A DNA stretch of 39,393 nucleotides from Lysobacter antibioticus HS124 (lineage in GTDB: Bacteria > Pseudomonadota > Gammaproteobacteria > Xanthomonadales > Xanthomonadaceae): the NCBI RefSeq assembly GCF_000336385.2, contig NZ_HG424477.1, positions 1 through 39,393 on the forward strand. Direction: 5' to 3'. The position numbers and the translations under genes were made by a program. Each line of letters begins with the position of its first letter. The first letter of the stretch is position 1. This document shows, piece by piece, positions 8,516 to 16,415 of the stretch. The notes under the pieces were generated by a model. It was not told the origin of the DNA. It saw nothing but the letters and a program-made list of their open reading frames with translations, and ran no database searches.

Positions 8516-8666
8516 TGGATGGTGGGCGCCTCAGCGGAACCTACAAAATTCCGTCTTGCCAGTCTCGAAGTGTGCTTATTACCGCGGCGCGCTACTCCTG
8601 GTTCTCTGTCAGTTGCAGCAGGGTTCCCGTATGCTCGCCACATCTGCAGAGCGAGCGGTGCATGGA

Positions 8667-9352
8667 ATGCGCAACTTTGAGTTTCGTCGCTTTGAACCGT
8701 CGGGACGGGTTGTCGGCCGAGCATCGCGATCGCTATTAGCGGCGGTGGCGCTTCTTGTACTAGGCAGCGCGTGCGCGCACGAGCCCAAAGTCAACCCATC
8801 CGTGCCTCCCAAGGAGCCGCACGACATGACGTCGACCGAGCCTTTCCGGCCCAGTTCCCCCTCCGAGTATCCCGAGCTGACTCCGCTGGAGGTCGGCAAT
8901 CGGGTGCTCCGGCTGTTGGACGGTTTGAAAACCACCGATGGTCTTACCGTTGATGAAGTGGCAGCCAAGACCGGCATTCCGTTGAAGTACGAACCACCCG
9001 TGGTAGGGCCCATGGGCTCATCATCAAGCTGCCGGACTCACCCTGGTTCTACAGCGTGATCTTTCGCGGCTCCAAGCCGCCCAAAGCCGTCGAACTGAAC
9101 TATGCGTACGACGGCGATACTCCGCCGACCGGGCAGCCGCTGTGCGGCTTGGAGTTGGACGTGGTCGCCAAGCGGCTGAAAGATGACGGCTTCATGATGC
9201 GGATCGATGAAGATGGGATCGGCCAACCGCTCGCATACATCTTTCGTCGTGACCGTGTCGATGTGATGGCGGTCCTCGGTTCGAGTCCTGCGGATGCGCG
9301 GTCGGTAGACCGTCTTTGCATCGGCCACTTATTGATTACCTTGGCTGACTAG
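8667..9352 (+). pseudogene. Third paralogue of the tandem lipoprotein family, frameshifted
   Basis: The first part starts at the ATG at 8667 with a lipoprotein signal (LLAAVALLVLGSAC) and reads through SPSEYPELTPLEVGNRVLRLLDG to GIPLKYEPP. There the frame departs and stops at 9059. The family sequence resumes one frame away at about 9010 (AHGLIIKLPDSPWFYSV) and runs to the stop at 9352, including AKRLKDDGF and RLCIGHLLI. The break lies in CCACCCGTGG near 8994-9003. Loss of one C, or gain of two bases, would explain it; comparison with the two paralogues slightly favours a two-base gain. It may be a true pseudogene or a sequencing error. Confidence 0.7.
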
Positions 9353-9536
9353 CCGGAAATGAATCGGACTTCGGACGGAAATGTGCTTTAAGCGCAGCCG
9401 CGGGTATCACGTAGCCGAGGTCATGGCGATGGGGCAGAATGCGGTGGAGCACCGCGTAGCAGCCACGATGAGATATGTATGAAGTGGCTGGAGCGTCTTG
9501 CCAAATACTACTAGCGGAAGATTGCGAGGCGAAGCG

Positions 9537-9935
9537 ATGAACGGATTGATCCATGCGCTGGCAACTGCACTGTTGAGTGTTGGACTGGGCGCTAACGCTC
9601 ATGCGGCCGGTTCGGTCGCGAAGGCGAAATACCCCAAAGAGGTGGTTGGTATATGGCAAGGGGGCGGGCCAACCTGCGAACTGCCGGGGAATCTCGATAG
9701 CGATAGCCGGATGGATATCCGGCCTAACAAGCTCGTCGATTACGAGCAGTGGAGCGAGCCGGTAAGCGTGGTTCAAATCTCCACGAGGCCGAAGGCCTGG
9801 CGGATCAAGTCTCGCCTCCATATCGACGGGGAGGCTGTGGACAACTACGAGGTTTTCGCCATCAGCGGGGAAGATTCGGGGCTGCTGACGATCATTGACG
9901 AGAACAGGTCAGCAAAGTACGTGCGTTGTCGTTGA
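9537..9935 (+). CDS. Exported protein, probable immunity partner of the next gene
   Basis: The 132-aa product starts at the ATG at 9537 behind GAGGCGAAG and has a signal peptide (LIHALATALLSVGLGANAHA, cleaved before AGS). The mature part is small, with Cys residues near its two ends (GGGPTCELP and YVRCR) that could form a disulfide, and a GIWQGG start reminiscent of small beta-barrel secreted proteins. I do not recognise a family. It lies 33 bases upstream of an XVIPCD effector gene, the position in which cognate periplasmic immunity genes are found for this effector class, so immunity is a reasonable inference. Confidence 0.6.
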   Translation: MNGLIHALATALLSVGLGANAHAAGSVAKAKYPKEVVGIWQGGGPTCELPGNLDSDSRMDIRPNKLVDYEQWSEPVSVVQISTRPKAWRIKSRLHIDGEAVDNYEVFAISGEDSGLLTIIDENRSAKYVRCR

Positions 9936-9968
9936 AGCATCGTAGACCGCGACGAGGAGAATAACGAC

Positions 9969-11327
9969 ATGGATCGATTTCAGAACTCGAACGAAGGCAT
10001 TGCTACGGTCAACTACCGCGTCATCCAAAAAGGGGTGTCGGTCAACATTCCGGTTGGAAGTTTCGATAGCCTGGTGACACACCATCCTTTTGACAATCAG
10101 GACGCCGTGGTTTCGAACGGCAGGGTGATTCGCGCGCAGCCTGGGCGGCGTCATGCGCTGATCGGTGGCGAGGTTCAGGAGATCGCTATAAGCGGCGAGC
10201 GTGGCGCGCTCAACTTGACCGAGGACCAAGTACTTTTAAAAAAGGATTTCATGCTGGAGGACTCCCGCATTCCTTCAGGCGGTCGTGGTGTTCGCGATGT
10301 TGATGTTCCCTCGCCCGTGGCTGGTTATGTTGGACGGTGCAACGCGGCAGAAGGGCTGGTCGACATTTACGACCGTAAGGGCGGAGAGGTCATTGCGCGG
10401 ATTCGGCATATGCAGCCGATTCACGTCCAAGAAGACACAGAAGTGGCGTACGGGCAGTCGCTGGGTATGCAGAACAACCAGGCGACAGCGAAAGTGCACG
10501 TGCACATGGAGGTCGATACGCGTTACTACAAGCATTACGAAAATTATGTCGACGATCTCGTCAGTGGTCGGCTATCCATCGACCCAGCACGCCGCAACCA
10601 GGGCATCGGAGCCCGTCCCGTCATCGACGATGGGGTGATCCGCATCGGTGAGACATCCGGCGTCGTCGAGCAGTTGCAACGCGTACTCAACGAGCAAGGC
10701 TACTTGGATGCCAATGGTCAGCGGCTGCCGGAGGACGGGGTCTACCGGCTATCGATGCAGGCCGCGGTTATTCGCTACCAAGATGCCAACGGCTTGCCGC
10801 GTACCGGCGATATCGATCCGGCGACGTTGCAGCAGGCCTTGCCGCGCGTGTTTCCGTCGGAGTTGAACCGTCCCCTGGAGGAGCGCGGTCTGCCGAGCTA
10901 TCTCGGTCCGCTCGGTGCGGTCGGGCCTGCCGCGGCGCCCAGGAACGATCCCTTCCTGGTCCAAGCCGAGGCTGCGGTTCGGCGGATGGAGCAGGGGCTG
11001 GGACGGGGCTACGACGAGAACAGCGCGCGGCTGGCGGCCAGCGTGGCCGGCATGGCGCGCGAGGCGGGGCTGTCGAAGATCGACCACATCGTACTGAGCC
11101 AGGGTGCCGGCACGGTCCGCCCCGGCGAGTTCGTGTTCGCGGTGGAGGGCGCCTTGAACGACCCGGCGCATCGGCGTGCGCACATGCGGACCGACGAAGC
11201 TTTGGCCCAGCCGGTCGAACGGTCGTTGGAGAAGCTGCAGGCGGCCAACGAGGTTCAAGCCCGGCAGGCCACCCTGGAGGCCGATCAGCAAGGCCAGCAC
11301 ATGGCCCATCAGCCGCGAACGGTGTGA
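9969..11327 (+). CDS. XVIPCD-type T4SS effector, M23-like plus peptidoglycan-binding domain
   Basis: The 452-aa protein has no signal peptide and starts behind GAGGAG. An N-terminal to middle region (about 100-185) resembles an M23/LytM fold (VDVPSPVAGYVG, then H177-V-H179 in KVHVHMEVD). The first zinc motif HxxxD is not at the usual place; H38-xxx-D42 is a possible substitute. A peptidoglycan-binding type 1 domain spans about 223-294 (VVEQLQRVLNEQGYLD to GLPRTGDIDPATLQQ). From about 325 to the end it has a canonical XVIPCD: AEAAVRRMEQGLGRG, GLSKIDHIVLS, FVFAVEGALNDPAHRRAHMRT and a Gln-rich tail. That domain targets proteins to the Xanthomonadales killing T4SS. Likely role: cell-wall attack on a rival's periplasm. 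Probable immunity gene at 9537. Confidence 0.82.
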   Translation: MDRFQNSNEGIATVNYRVIQKGVSVNIPVGSFDSLVTHHPFDNQDAVVSNGRVIRAQPGRRHALIGGEVQEIAISGERGALNLTEDQVLLKKDFMLEDSRIPSGGRGVRDVDVPSPVAGYVGRCNAAEGLVDIYDRKGGEVIARIRHMQPIHVQEDTEVAYGQSLGMQNNQATAKVHVHMEVDTRYYKHYENYVDDLVSGRLSIDPARRNQGIGARPVIDDGVIRIGETSGVVEQLQRVLNEQGYLDANGQRLPEDGVYRLSMQAAVIRYQDANGLPRTGDIDPATLQQALPRVFPSELNRPLEERGLPSYLGPLGAVGPAAAPRNDPFLVQAEAAVRRMEQGLGRGYDENSARLAASVAGMAREAGLSKIDHIVLSQGAGTVRPGEFVFAVEGALNDPAHRRAHMRTDEALAQPVERSLEKLQAANEVQARQATLEADQQGQHMAHQPRTV

Positions 11328-11382
11328 AGGGCATCGGCATGGCCCGATGTCCTTTAGCCGCGAAGTCGACCCAGGGCAGGTT

Positions 11383-11505
11383 ATGAACAAGCCAGCGTTG
11401 ATGGTTGCCGCCTATCTGTGGTTTCCGCTGCGGGCAGTTGCTGGTGCGAATTGCGGTGAAACCCATGAACAGTGCTGGGTAGCAATAAGAGGGATTGGGG
11501 CATGA
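11383..11505 (+). CDS. Possible 40-aa exported peptide or gene remnant
   Basis: A short frame starts at the ATG at 11383 behind AGGGCAGG and ends in a TGA that overlaps the next ATG (ATGA at 11502). It encodes a hydrophobic, signal-peptide-like start (MVAAYLWFPLRAVAGA) followed by a short tail with two Cys. Its coupling to the next gene argues for translation. It may instead be the 5' remnant of a deleted exported-protein gene. Confidence 0.3.
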   Translation: MNKPALMVAAYLWFPLRAVAGANCGETHEQCWVAIRGIGA

Positions 11506-12044
11506 CTTTCAGGTGCATCAAGCATGCCGCTCTGGCGCTGGCCTTGTCGACGGCGTGTGCGGCCGCGGCAGCGGTCCGCCCTGCCGCCGCTGCGACCGCG
11601 ACGCCGACCACGGCGGCGGCAGCGGAGGAGGACTGCTTTTCCGCTAGCGACCTCGCAACGCGCGAGCAGTGCTTCTTCAAGATGTCCGATGACGAGATTG
11701 CCGAGTGCGAGCGCATACGGCTGTTCGCATGTAGGCCTTATCGCGAGATGTATCGCTTGGATGAGGAGCTAGCCGCCTTGCAGCGCGAGGCCTTGGCCAG
11801 CGCGCGCAAGCGCTTCGCTTCCTATGTGGACGGCGATCCGGCTTATCTGGACGACTTGGCCGATTACCTGGCCAAGTCGGGTCAGGCCTGGGCGCAGTTC
11901 CGCGACATGGATTGCCTGCTGGAACCGCTCGCGCAAGGCATGTCGCGGCGCGAAGCCGAAAACTTGACCGAAGCCTGCCGTGCCGAGCGAACCCGGGCGC
12001 GTATCGCTCAACTGCGGAGTTTGTTCTTTCCGGGGGAGCGGTAG
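11502..12044 (+). CDS. Exported LprI/DUF1311-like protein, copy 1
   Basis: Starting at the ATG at 11502, the 180-aa product has a signal peptide (AALALALSTACAAAAA) and then a Pro/Ala/Thr-rich linker. The C-terminal domain has the LprI/DUF1311 pattern: YLAKSGQAWAQFRDMDCLLEP, then a Cys in NLTEACRAERTRARIAQLRSL. LprI proteins include periplasmic inhibitors of lysozyme-type enzymes, so neutralising a cell-wall-degrading toxin such as the effector just upstream is possible. A paralogue lies at 14723-15316; both share the ADDEIAECER(I/M)RL-type block and a DPAYLDDL/DPAYVDDL motif. The cluster arrangement supports but does not prove an immunity role. Confidence 0.65.
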   Translation: MTFRCIKHAALALALSTACAAAAAVRPAAAATATPTTAAAAEEDCFSASDLATREQCFFKMSDDEIAECERIRLFACRPYREMYRLDEELAALQREALASARKRFASYVDGDPAYLDDLADYLAKSGQAWAQFRDMDCLLEPLAQGMSRREAENLTEACRAERTRARIAQLRSLFFPGER

Positions 12045-12113
12045 TCGGCGCTGGTTGGGGGAGGTAGGGGGACCGGACCGATGGACCGCTGGCGCGGCGA
12101 CAAGGAGATCGAT

Positions 12114-12578
12114 GTGGCGAGCAATGGGGCAGCTTTTTCGTGTGCGGTGGGTGTTGCCGCACTGGCTTGCGTGGTGGCGTTGTACGCCCATGCGGGCCAG
12201 CACGCGGAGTTCGCCGGCGACTGGGTGTATTCCAATTCCTGCCGCTTCGGCCACTTCGTCAATATGGAGATCACCCAGCAGGGCGCCAAGATCGCAGGGT
12301 CCTGGGCCGACGGCAGTCGCGTGCGCGGTTGGAATGGTGAGCTGCAGGGCGACGTGCGCGATGGGCGGGCCAGTCTGCGCCTGTGCACGCAGGACGACGC
12401 AAAGCCGGACTACGCTTGCCCGAACTTCGGTCAGGAGGCGGGCTATCTGCAGCGGTCCGGGCAGACGCTGCTGTGGTTCAGGTCGTCGTACATGGCGGAG
12501 CCGTACGCCGTGCTGGTGCCTGCGGGCAGCGAGGCGGACCGGGACCACGGCGAGGTCGATTGCCCGGACGAGGGCTAG
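12114..12578 (+). CDS. Small exported protein of unknown function
   Basis: The GTG at 12114 is preferred because AAGGAG at 12102-12107 sits six bases upstream; an in-frame ATG at 12081 has only a weak site. The 154-aa product has a signal peptide (FSCAVGVAALACVVALYAHA). The mature domain has FAGDWVYSNSCRFGHFVNMEI, a beta-rich pattern with several Cys (SC, LCTQ, YACP, VDCP) that could form disulfides. I know no family for it. It is the last gene of the plus-strand exported-protein series before a convergent hydrolase gene. Confidence 0.6.
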   Translation: MASNGAAFSCAVGVAALACVVALYAHAGQHAEFAGDWVYSNSCRFGHFVNMEITQQGAKIAGSWADGSRVRGWNGELQGDVRDGRASLRLCTQDDAKPDYACPNFGQEAGYLQRSGQTLLWFRSSYMAEPYAVLVPAGSEADRDHGEVDCPDEG

Positions 12579-12657
12579 CCACGCGTTTCGATCGCCGCGA
12601 TACGTCGCCGTGGCGCGAAAGGCGCTGAAGTTCGGCATTCGGCGGCCGCCGACGTCA

Positions 12658-12687
12658 GGACGGGGGCGCCCGCGGCGCCCCCCGTCC
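12658..12687. terminator. GC-rich hairpin between convergent genes
   Basis: An inverted repeat GGACGGGGGCGCC / GGCGCCCCCCGTCC with a 3-base loop and one bulge lies between the exported protein gene and the convergent hydrolase gene. There is no T run, so its role in termination is uncertain. Confidence 0.4.
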
Positions 12688-12731
12688 ATCGCCCAGCTAC
12701 CGACCGCTGCGGTCGGCGCCGCCGACTTCGA

Positions 12732-13694
12732 TCACGACGGCCGCGGCGCGGTCGGGCGCGTGCCGCCGTTGGCGCGTTCTGCGACGCCCGGGTTCCAGGC
12801 CAGGGTGCTGGCGTTCTTCAGGTGCGCGACGATGCCGTCGACGATCGTGTCGAGCAGCGGATGCGGCAGGTCGTGGCCCATGCCTTCGACGCCGTTCTGC
12901 GGGCCGCCCAGCCATTGCGCGCCGGGAATGGCGTCGCGGGTGGCGCGGCCGCCGGAGACGTTGATCAGCGCGTCTTCGTTGCCGTGGACGACCAGGGCCG
13001 GCAGGGTCAGGGTCTTGAGCGCCTTGGTGCGGTCGCCGGCGAGCAGGATCGCGCCGACCTGGCGCGCGCCGCCGCCGGGGTGGAGCGGGGCGCCGGTCGG
13101 GCCGACCGAGCGGTCGTAGGCGGCTTCGGCCAGCGCGCGGCGGCGCCCGGCTTCCGCGGCGGCATGGGTCTTCGAGCCGATCAGGTTGTACAGGCCGACG
13201 ATGTGCTCGATCGCGGCGTCGCGGTCGCTCGGCAGCGGCTTGAGCAGGGCTTCGATCACGCCGGGCTGCGGGTGGCCGACCAGGAGGCTGCCGGTGGTGC
13301 TCATGATCGAGCACAGGCTGCGCGCGCGGTCCGGATAATCGATCGCCAACCGCTGCGCGATCATGCCGCCCATCGAGGCGCCGATCACGTCGGGCCGGTC
13401 GATGCCGAGGTGGTCGATCAACTGCACGGCGTCCTTGGCCATGTCGGCCAGGCGGTAGCCGTCGGCCGGCGGTTCCCCGGTCCGCCAGGTGGTCAGGCCG
13501 CTGTCGCGGTTGTCGAAGCGGATCACGTAGTGGTCGGCTTTCAGCGTGTCGACCAGTTCTTGCGGCCAATGGATCAGCTGCGAATTCAGGCCCATGATCA
13601 ACAGCACGGGCGGGTTCTTCGGGTCGCCTTCGACCCGGTAGCACAGCTTGACGTCTTCGAGTTCAACGAATTGGTCTTCGGACTTGACGGCCAT
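12732..13694 (-). CDS. Alpha/beta hydrolase
   Basis: The 320-aa protein is a cytoplasmic alpha/beta-fold hydrolase. The nucleophile elbow GASMGG places Ser at 107; the acid is probably D241 in VVHGNEDALI and the catalytic His is H274 in GMGHDLP. The oxyanion-hole region is LLIMGLNSQLIHWP at about 31-44, and RFDNRDSGLTTW at about 59-70 is typical of the esterase/aclacinomycin-methylesterase-like subgroup. The start ATG (plus-strand position 13694) has GGAGA eight bases upstream; the frame stays open further upstream, but those residues are not hydrolase-like. The substrate cannot be told from sequence. Confidence 0.88.
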   Translation of the reverse strand: MAVKSEDQFVELEDVKLCYRVEGDPKNPPVLLIMGLNSQLIHWPQELVDTLKADHYVIRFDNRDSGLTTWRTGEPPADGYRLADMAKDAVQLIDHLGIDRPDVIGASMGGMIAQRLAIDYPDRARSLCSIMSTTGSLLVGHPQPGVIEALLKPLPSDRDAAIEHIVGLYNLIGSKTHAAAEAGRRRALAEAAYDRSVGPTGAPLHPGGGARQVGAILLAGDRTKALKTLTLPALVVHGNEDALINVSGGRATRDAIPGAQWLGGPQNGVEGMGHDLPHPLLDTIVDGIVAHLKNASTLAWNPGVAERANGGTRPTAPRPS

Positions 13695-14240
13695 GAAGGT
13701 TCTCCGCGATGGGCATTGGGGGAAATGCGCAGGGATCTGGAACGTCCAACGTGTCTGGATTGCGACTCGCGCGATCGGGTTCGTCTGTCGTGGAGGCGAA
13801 CTCGCCCGTGCCGCGTCGTGCCGGCGGCGACGTGCTGAGTGCGCGAGTCCGCCGCCGAAGCCTGTCGACGCGGCTTCGGCGGGTGCTGCTGGATATACGC
13901 TTGCATCGGATTCGATTCCGAGACGGCGTAATCGGACTTCGCCGGAGCGCGAAAGGATCACCGAAGCTAACCAAGGCGCACGGACGCTAACCGCCGTTCG
14001 GGCGCGTTCTCCGAGCGGTCGCACACCTGCATCGCGCGTCGCGTCGCGATTGCGGCGTGAGACGCCCCGCGAGGTTCCGGCGATTCGCGGAACATGCGCT
14101 GCGTTCTGCGCCGGTGTGCGCGGCGTCGGTCGGCGGGCTGTCCCCGCCGGATGCTTAACCGCGTTCGCCTCTACGGCGCCGGTGCGACGCTTTTGCGCCC
14201 AGCGGAATCCTTTGTGGTCATTGCACACCGAGGAGTCCGC
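13695..14240. other. Intergenic region without a supported gene
   Basis: This 546-base stretch separates the divergent hydrolase and DUF6491-like genes and presumably holds both promoters. Several frames are open by chance in the GC-rich sequence, but their translations are Arg-rich and unlike any protein family. I see no RNA gene or clear repeat. Confidence 0.5.
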
Positions 14241-14585
14241 ATGTCCCGTCCATACGTCGCCCTGTTCTGCATGCTGTTGGCCGCCAGCCCGGTCGCTGCG
14301 GCCCAGCCGGCCGAATGCACGAAGTTGAATTCAACCTCGCAAATGGCTCGGGCGCGCGGCGCCGTGTTGATAAAACACGGGGACGAGCGCTACCTGCTGC
14401 GCCTGGCCAAGGAGTGCGACAGCGTCGCCAGCGCACGCCATCTGCGCATCGTGACCGACGGCGCCGAGCACCTGTTGTGCCCGCAGGGCAGCGAAGTGGT
14501 CAGCCCTTCGCGCCGTTGCGCGGTGACCTCGGTAGAGACGATCGACGCCGCCGAGTTCGAGCGCGCCCGGCTGCATCGCTACTGA
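14241..14585 (+). CDS. Small exported protein, DUF6491-like
   Basis: The 114-aa product starts at the ATG at 14241 with AGGAG six bases upstream and has a clear signal peptide (ALFCMLLAASPVAAA). The mature domain has four Cys in the order CTKL, KECDS, LLCPQG, RRCAV, which fits the small Xanthomonadaceae DUF6491-type periplasmic proteins. No enzymatic residues are evident and the function is unknown. It lies between the hydrolase and the second LprI-like gene, in the exported-protein cluster. Confidence 0.6.
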   Translation: MSRPYVALFCMLLAASPVAAAQPAECTKLNSTSQMARARGAVLIKHGDERYLLRLAKECDSVASARHLRIVTDGAEHLLCPQGSEVVSPSRRCAVTSVETIDAAEFERARLHRY

Positions 14586-14722
14586 GGCTCGCGCGTTCTG
14601 GCGGAACCGACGCTCGGCGGACTGGTTGAAGGCGCGCTACTGGCGGTCGGCGCGATGTGCCTACAATGGCAGCGAGCCGCCCGTGCGCGGCTGCCCACAA
14701 GGCCCGAAACGCAAGGACGACG

Positions 14723-15316
14723 ATGCAACAAGCGACGGTTCGAACCGGCAGCGGCCGGGACATCCTTCGTGGCGCCGGCGGGCGCCGCTGGGGCGCCGCG
14801 ATCGCGCTGATCCTGGCTGTCGTTCTTGTGCCGGGCGCTTACGCAGAGGAGGAGTCGCAGAACTCCGCTGCTGCCGACCGCGACCCCGACTGCATCGGCA
14901 TCGGCGATACTCGGCAACGCGAAGCCTGCTTCGCCCGCTGGCCCGACAGCCGCATCGCAGAATGCGAGCGGATGCGGCTGTCCGCCTGCGCACCGTACCG
15001 CGACATGCACCGCCTGGAAGCGCGGCGGCTGAGCGTGGCGCGCTCGCTGATGAACCTGCTGCGGGCGAAGTACGCCAGCTACGTCGAGAACGACCCGGCC
15101 TATGTCGACGACCTGTCGGCCTACCTGCGCGCGGACGAACAGGCCTGGGCCGCGGCGCGCGATGCCGCGTGCGCGCTGGACCCCTTTGTCCAGGGCATGG
15201 CCCGACGCGAGGCGCCCGGACTGACCGAGGCCTGCCGAGTCGAGCGGACCCGGGAGCGAGTCGAGGCCCTGGAGGCCAGGAAAGCTGCGTTGCTGCGAGC
15301 AGCCGGAGTGGAGTGA
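14723..15316 (+). CDS. Exported LprI/DUF1311-like protein, copy 2
   Basis: The ATG at 14723 has AAGGA seven bases upstream. The 197-aa product has a signal peptide after a basic start (AAIALILAVVLVPGAYA). It is a paralogue of the 11502 gene: RIAECERMRLSACAPYRDMHRLE, YASYVENDPAYVDDLSAYL, AWAAARDAACALDPFVQGM and LTEACRVERTRERVEALE align closely. It therefore carries the LprI/DUF1311 domain known from lysozyme-type inhibitors. It lacks the Ala/Thr-rich linker of copy 1. A role as a second periplasmic inhibitor is plausible from context. Confidence 0.65.
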   Translation: MQQATVRTGSGRDILRGAGGRRWGAAIALILAVVLVPGAYAEEESQNSAAADRDPDCIGIGDTRQREACFARWPDSRIAECERMRLSACAPYRDMHRLEARRLSVARSLMNLLRAKYASYVENDPAYVDDLSAYLRADEQAWAAARDAACALDPFVQGMARREAPGLTEACRVERTRERVEALEARKAALLRAAGVE

Positions 15317-15384
15317 GGTGGCGGTTCGCGTCTGTGGGAAGAGCGTTGTTGGTCGCCGGCGCCCAGCACGATAAGGATACGGGC

Positions 15385-15573
15385 ATGACAGTATTGCGTT
15401 ACCACGACGGCCAAGCGGTTCGACTCGGTGACGATGTGCGCTGGGGCAGCGAAGGGCGCGGGACGGTGGTGGTCCTGATCGCCGAACAGAAGGCCGTGCC
15501 TGGCTACACCGGGGTCGAGGCTCAGGGGCCTTCCCTCTGCGGCTGTGGCGGTGCCGGCGCGAGCGGCGACTGA
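15385..15573 (+). CDS. Small protein with GDDVRWG-type beta motif
   Basis: The 62-aa frame starts at the ATG at 15385 behind AAGGA. It begins YHDGQAVRLGDDVRWGSEGRGTVVVLIAE, a pattern I recall from small (about 65-75 aa) proteins with a G-x-V-V strand, often encoded near toxin and immunity genes. The usual C-terminal part of those proteins (an aromatic segment ending in GLIHY) is replaced by a Gly/Cys-rich tail (CGCGGAGASGD), so it may be truncated or divergent. No signal peptide. Confidence 0.5.
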   Translation: MTVLRYHDGQAVRLGDDVRWGSEGRGTVVVLIAEQKAVPGYTGVEAQGPSLCGCGGAGASGD

Positions 15574-15595
15574 TTGCCGGACCCGCGCCGCAAAC

Positions 15596-15626
15596 AAAAA
15601 ACGGGCCGCAATCGCGGCCCGTTCTC
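15596..15626 (-). terminator. Intrinsic terminator, minus strand
   Basis: A 9-bp stem ACGGGCCGC / GCGGCCCGT (15601-15609 / 15614-15622) has a T6 run on the minus strand (A6 at plus 15596-15601). It ends the minus-strand operon starting at 18128 and may also act on the plus strand, where TTCTCTT follows. Confidence 0.8.
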
Positions 15627-15649
15627 TTAAGCCGTAGCGTTCGCCCGGC

Positions 15650-16339
15650 TTACTCGGCGAACTTGCCCGTTCCCACATCGAACCACGGCGTGCACAGCGA
15701 CTGCGTCTGGACGCCGGCTTCGCCGGCCGCCCAGATCGTGCCGTGGGCGGTCTTGGTGGGAATGCGGAACTGCTTCTGCTCGAACGGCGCCACCGCGACG
15801 CACCAGCGCACGCGCTGCGGCGCCTGGTCGCCGAAGCGATGGACGAATTGATCGGCGTGTTCGCCGCCGGCCTTCAGTTCCAGGGCCAGCCCGGCGTGGC
15901 CGAGCGGGTCCATCGGGTTGGCGGCGGAGGCCGGCGCCGGGGCATGCAGCAGGGTGATGCCGCCGTCCTGGGTTTCCAGCCGCGGCGCGCCGATCGGGCC
16001 GGGGTTGTAGACGGCGCCGGCGCGGTCGCCGTAGCTGCCGCGGTCGAACACGGCCAGGGCGCGGTCGGCGCTGCCGTTGCGCAGGCGGTAGCGCACCAGC
16101 AGGGTGTTGCTGGCGGCGGTGTACTGGAACTCGGCGTGCAGGCTCACGTCCTGGCCGTCCTGCACGCGCAGGCGGGTGTCGGCGGTGGCGGCGGTGGATG
16201 CGGGTTGGGCGTTCATTGGGGTGTCTTCTGCAGGATGCGGTAGGCCATGCGCGCAGGCCGCGGCGGACAGGGCGGTCAGCACGGCGGCGGCGGCGAGCGC
16301 GCGTCGGGTGCGGGCGGCGGTGGTGCGGGTCGCGGTCAT
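15650..16339 (-). CDS. Putative lipoprotein, probable immunity partner of the M91 effector
   Basis: The 229-aa product begins with a basic, hydrophobic signal (ALAAAAVLTALSAAAC) ending in a lipobox-like AAAC, so it is probably lipidated and periplasmic. The mature part is beta-rich: VSLHAEFQYTA, NTLLVRYRLRNGSADRALAVFDRG and a C-terminal VRWCVAVAPF pattern look like an immunoglobulin-like sandwich. I do not recognise a family. It lies 76 bases downstream of the RTX/M91 effector on the same strand and shares its terminator. The one-toxin, one-lipoprotein arrangement supports an immunity role (inference). Confidence 0.6.
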   Translation of the reverse strand: MTATRTTAARTRRALAAAAVLTALSAAACAHGLPHPAEDTPMNAQPASTAATADTRLRVQDGQDVSLHAEFQYTAASNTLLVRYRLRNGSADRALAVFDRGSYGDRAGAVYNPGPIGAPRLETQDGGITLLHAPAPASAANPMDPLGHAGLALELKAGGEHADQFVHRFGDQAPQRVRWCVAVAPFEQKQFRIPTKTAHGTIWAAGEAGVQTQSLCTPWFDVGTGKFAE

Positions 16340-16415
16340 CTAGCGGCTCTCGGCATGGGTCGATTCACGGTAAGGCCAGGGCGTGTCGCGCCGGCGCGAA
16401 GGCCGGCGCCTGCGC

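Noticed and set aside
13709-13990. A 93-codon frame in the gap between the hydrolase and DUF6491-like genes
   Set aside because: Arg/Ser-rich composition, no ribosome site and no conserved motif.
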